Source: JAVBMO01 sp031552355 (lineage in GTDB: Bacteria > Bacteroidota > Bacteroidia > Bacteroidales > P3). Taken from it: a DNA stretch of 5,572 nt. Position 1 is the first letter of the stretch; the number at the start of each line of letters is the position of its first letter. The DNA lies in assembly GCA_031552355.1 (NCBI GenBank), contig JAVBMO010000135.1, positions 1-5,572 on the forward strand. Reading direction: 5' to 3'. The notes under the pieces were generated by a model. The model had not been told where the DNA came from. It searched no databases and worked only from the letters and a program-made list of their open reading frames with translations. The position numbers were made by a program, and so were the translations under genes. Shown here piece after piece: positions 4,054 to 5,572 of this stretch.

Positions 4054-5382
4054 ATGAAGAAAATCCTTTTAATCATTCGGCGGGAATATTTGAGCCGCGT
4101 TAAGAAAAAGTCGTTTTTGTTGATGACTATTTTGGGGCCATTGCTTATTTCGGCGCTTTATATTGTACCTTTTCTGGTGCAGAAAGCCGGTACACAAAAG
4201 CATGTGGTAGCTGTGATTGATGAAACAGGTTTTTATTATAACAAACTTCATTCAAACCACGAAGTTGTGTTTGTGAGCAAAGATGATTTAATGACAACGA
4301 CAGAGGATTTGTCGGCAGGGATTTACAGTGCGGTGTTACATGTCCCTATTTCGGAGTATGGGCTTCCGAGCAAAGCCCGGCTACTCTATGCACAAAATCA
4401 ACCGAGCATTGCTTTGCAGGCCGACATCAGCGCCCAAATGCAGTTGGTTTTGCAAGATAATCTGATATTTCAACTTTGCAATATTCCGGAAAAAGAATAC
4501 AAAGATATTTTGAGCAAAAAGATAGATCTCCGCACAGAAAATATAGATACCGGCGAAACTTCTTTTGTGGAACTGAAAACCATTTTGGGAATTGTGATGG
4601 GGAGTTTGGTTTTTATGTTTATCTTTATGTTTGGGTCGCAGGTGATGACCGGGGTAATGGAAGAAAAAACCAATCGCGTGGTCGAAATTATTGTCTCTTC
4701 GGTTCGCCCCTTCCAACTAATGATGGGGAAAGTGGTGGGCGTGGCTTTGGTGGGGCTTACACAGTTTTTTATTTGGGTTCTGCTGAGTGCCGCCTTGCTG
4801 GGTAGCCTGCAATTTGTGTTTACCGACACTCAGGCGCAAATGTCGGCAGCTGAACAAGCATCTGTGCTTACCCAAAGAATTCCTTCAGCAGATATGCTTA
4901 ATTCTGCCGCTCAGGTTCGGGCCGACATGCCTTCGGAATTCCTTTCGGGATTGCTGTCAATAGATTTTTCGGTGATTATTTTTTCGTTTTTCCTTTATTT
5001 CCTGTTTGGGTATTTGTTTTATGCCACTTTGTTTGCCGCCATTGGTTCCATTACTGAAAACCAAACCGACAGCCAGCAATTTATTTTTCCCATCAGCATT
5101 TTGTTGATTCTTTCGTTGATGCTGTTTCCGGCCATTACCGAAAATCCTTCGGGAGGGATTGCCTTTTGGTTTTCATTGATTCCTTTCACGTCGCCGGTTA
5201 CCATGCTGATGCGTATCCCTTTCGGCGTACCCATTTGGCAGATTGTGCTTTCTGTCAGCATTTTGATTATAAGTTTTGTTGGCAGCACATGGCTTAGCGC
5301 TAAAATTTACCGTACAGGCATTCTCATGTATGGCAAAAAAATTACTTACAGTGAATTGTGGAAATGGGTGAAATACAAATAA
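4054..5382 (+). CDS. ABC-2 type permease (NatB/YhaP-like)
   Basis: This is the inner-membrane partner of the preceding ATPase. The 442-residue protein has an N-terminal span (about 21-43), a large extracytoplasmic domain (about 45-172), and then a membrane block with likely spans near 174-198, 226-252, 304-331, 342-361, 366-385 and 394-416. Between the second and third spans lies the conserved cytoplasmic segment VMEEKTNRVVEIIVSSVRPF (201-220), followed by QLMMGKVVG, which is characteristic of NatB/YhaP-type ABC-2 permeases (ABC2_membrane_3) and probably contacts the ATPase. The C-terminus is short and basic. The start ATG at 4054 lies 19 bp after the ATPase stop, and the next gene begins 7 bp after this stop, so all three are very likely one transcript. 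Exported substrate unknown; Na+ is only one possibility by analogy with NatAB. No missing or broken segment seen. Confidence 0.93.
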   Translation: MKKILLIIRREYLSRVKKKSFLLMTILGPLLISALYIVPFLVQKAGTQKHVVAVIDETGFYYNKLHSNHEVVFVSKDDLMTTTEDLSAGIYSAVLHVPISEYGLPSKARLLYAQNQPSIALQADISAQMQLVLQDNLIFQLCNIPEKEYKDILSKKIDLRTENIDTGETSFVELKTILGIVMGSLVFMFIFMFGSQVMTGVMEEKTNRVVEIIVSSVRPFQLMMGKVVGVALVGLTQFFIWVLLSAALLGSLQFVFTDTQAQMSAAEQASVLTQRIPSADMLNSAAQVRADMPSEFLSGLLSIDFSVIIFSFFLYFLFGYLFYATLFAAIGSITENQTDSQQFIFPISILLILSLMLFPAITENPSGGIAFWFSLIPFTSPVTMLMRIPFGVPIWQIVLSVSILIISFVGSTWLSAKIYRTGILMYGKKITYSELWKWVKYK

Positions 5383-5389
5383 ATTGAGA

Positions 5390-5572
5390 ATGAAAAAACT
5401 AAGTCTTGACGAACTAAACCGCATAAGTGTAGAAGAATTTAAAACCACTGAAAAAATTCCTTTGGTAGTAGTGTTGGACAATATCCGCAGTTTGAATAAT
5501 ATAGGTTCTGTTTTCCGCACTGCCGACGCTTTTTGTTTGCAGGAAATCTACCTCTGCGGCATTACAGCAACT
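5390..5572 (+). CDS. TrmH/SpoU-family RNA 2'-O-methyltransferase (5' part, cut by window edge)
   Basis: The first 61 codons are visible and the frame is still open at the edge. After a short N-terminal lead (1-22) comes PLVVVLDNIRSLNNIGSVFR (24-43) followed by TADAF. This is motif 1 of the SpoU/TrmH class of SAM-dependent methyltransferases, N-x-G-x3-R-T-A, with Asn37, Gly39 and the likely catalytic Arg43. The SAM-binding trefoil knot (motifs 2 and 3) would lie beyond the window. The protein would methylate a ribose 2'-OH in tRNA or rRNA; which RNA cannot be told from this part. The ATG at 5390 is 7 bp after the permease stop, so it is translated from the same operon. I recall a small TrmH-type gene preceding mutS in several Bacteroidota, but mutS is not visible here. 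Confidence 0.92.
   Translation, partial: MKKLSLDELNRISVEEFKTTEKIPLVVVLDNIRSLNNIGSVFRTADAFCLQEIYLCGITAT

Overview
The window looks like a chromosomal segment from a member of the Bacteroidota, most likely Bacteroidales-like. The reasons are a moderately AT-rich composition, TAnnTTTG-type -7 promoter boxes in front of several genes (TACCTTTG, TAACTTTG, TACTTTTG), mostly A-rich leaders instead of strong Shine-Dalgarno sites, and a typical protein set that includes flavodoxin next to a DUF2023 protein and a small Cys-rich 'membrane or secreted protein'. All complete genes lie on the + strand. I see no RNA genes, CRISPR array, insertion sequence or phage gene.

Layout. 1-59: possible tail of an upstream gene. 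127-723: folE, GTP cyclohydrolase I. 758-1264: a ferritin with the full FtnA-type ferroxidase site, 34 bp after folE and probably co-transcribed, closed by a strong intrinsic terminator (1284-1324). 1361-1402: two near-identical 21-bp tandem units just upstream of a TAACTTTG box, then a long-chain flavodoxin (1483-1986). 2008-2050: a second strong terminator, which separates the flavodoxin from the DUF2023 gene (2078-2443). 2634-2876: an 80-residue single-span membrane protein with four cysteines, behind its own promoter. 2877-3119: a repeat-rich intergenic stretch with no gene. 3120 to the right edge: a compact operon of an ABC ATPase and ABC-2 permease of the NatA/NatB (YhaQ/YhaP) export type, then the start of a TrmH/SpoU-family RNA 2'-O-methyltransferase cut by the window edge.

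How the genes fit together. The left half has an iron and redox theme: ferritin stores iron, flavodoxin is an FMN electron carrier that often replaces ferredoxin when iron is short, and the small Cys-rich membrane protein resembles the layout of the Na+-NQR maturation factor NqrM. This is a neighbourhood trend, not proof of one system. The most interesting signals are regulatory: the paired direct repeats in front of the flavodoxin promoter, which fit the LytTR binding-site layout, and the terminator/promoter arrangement between flavodoxin and DUF2023. The right half is an ordinary export/RNA-modification operon. I found no clear evidence of a wholly new multi-gene system.
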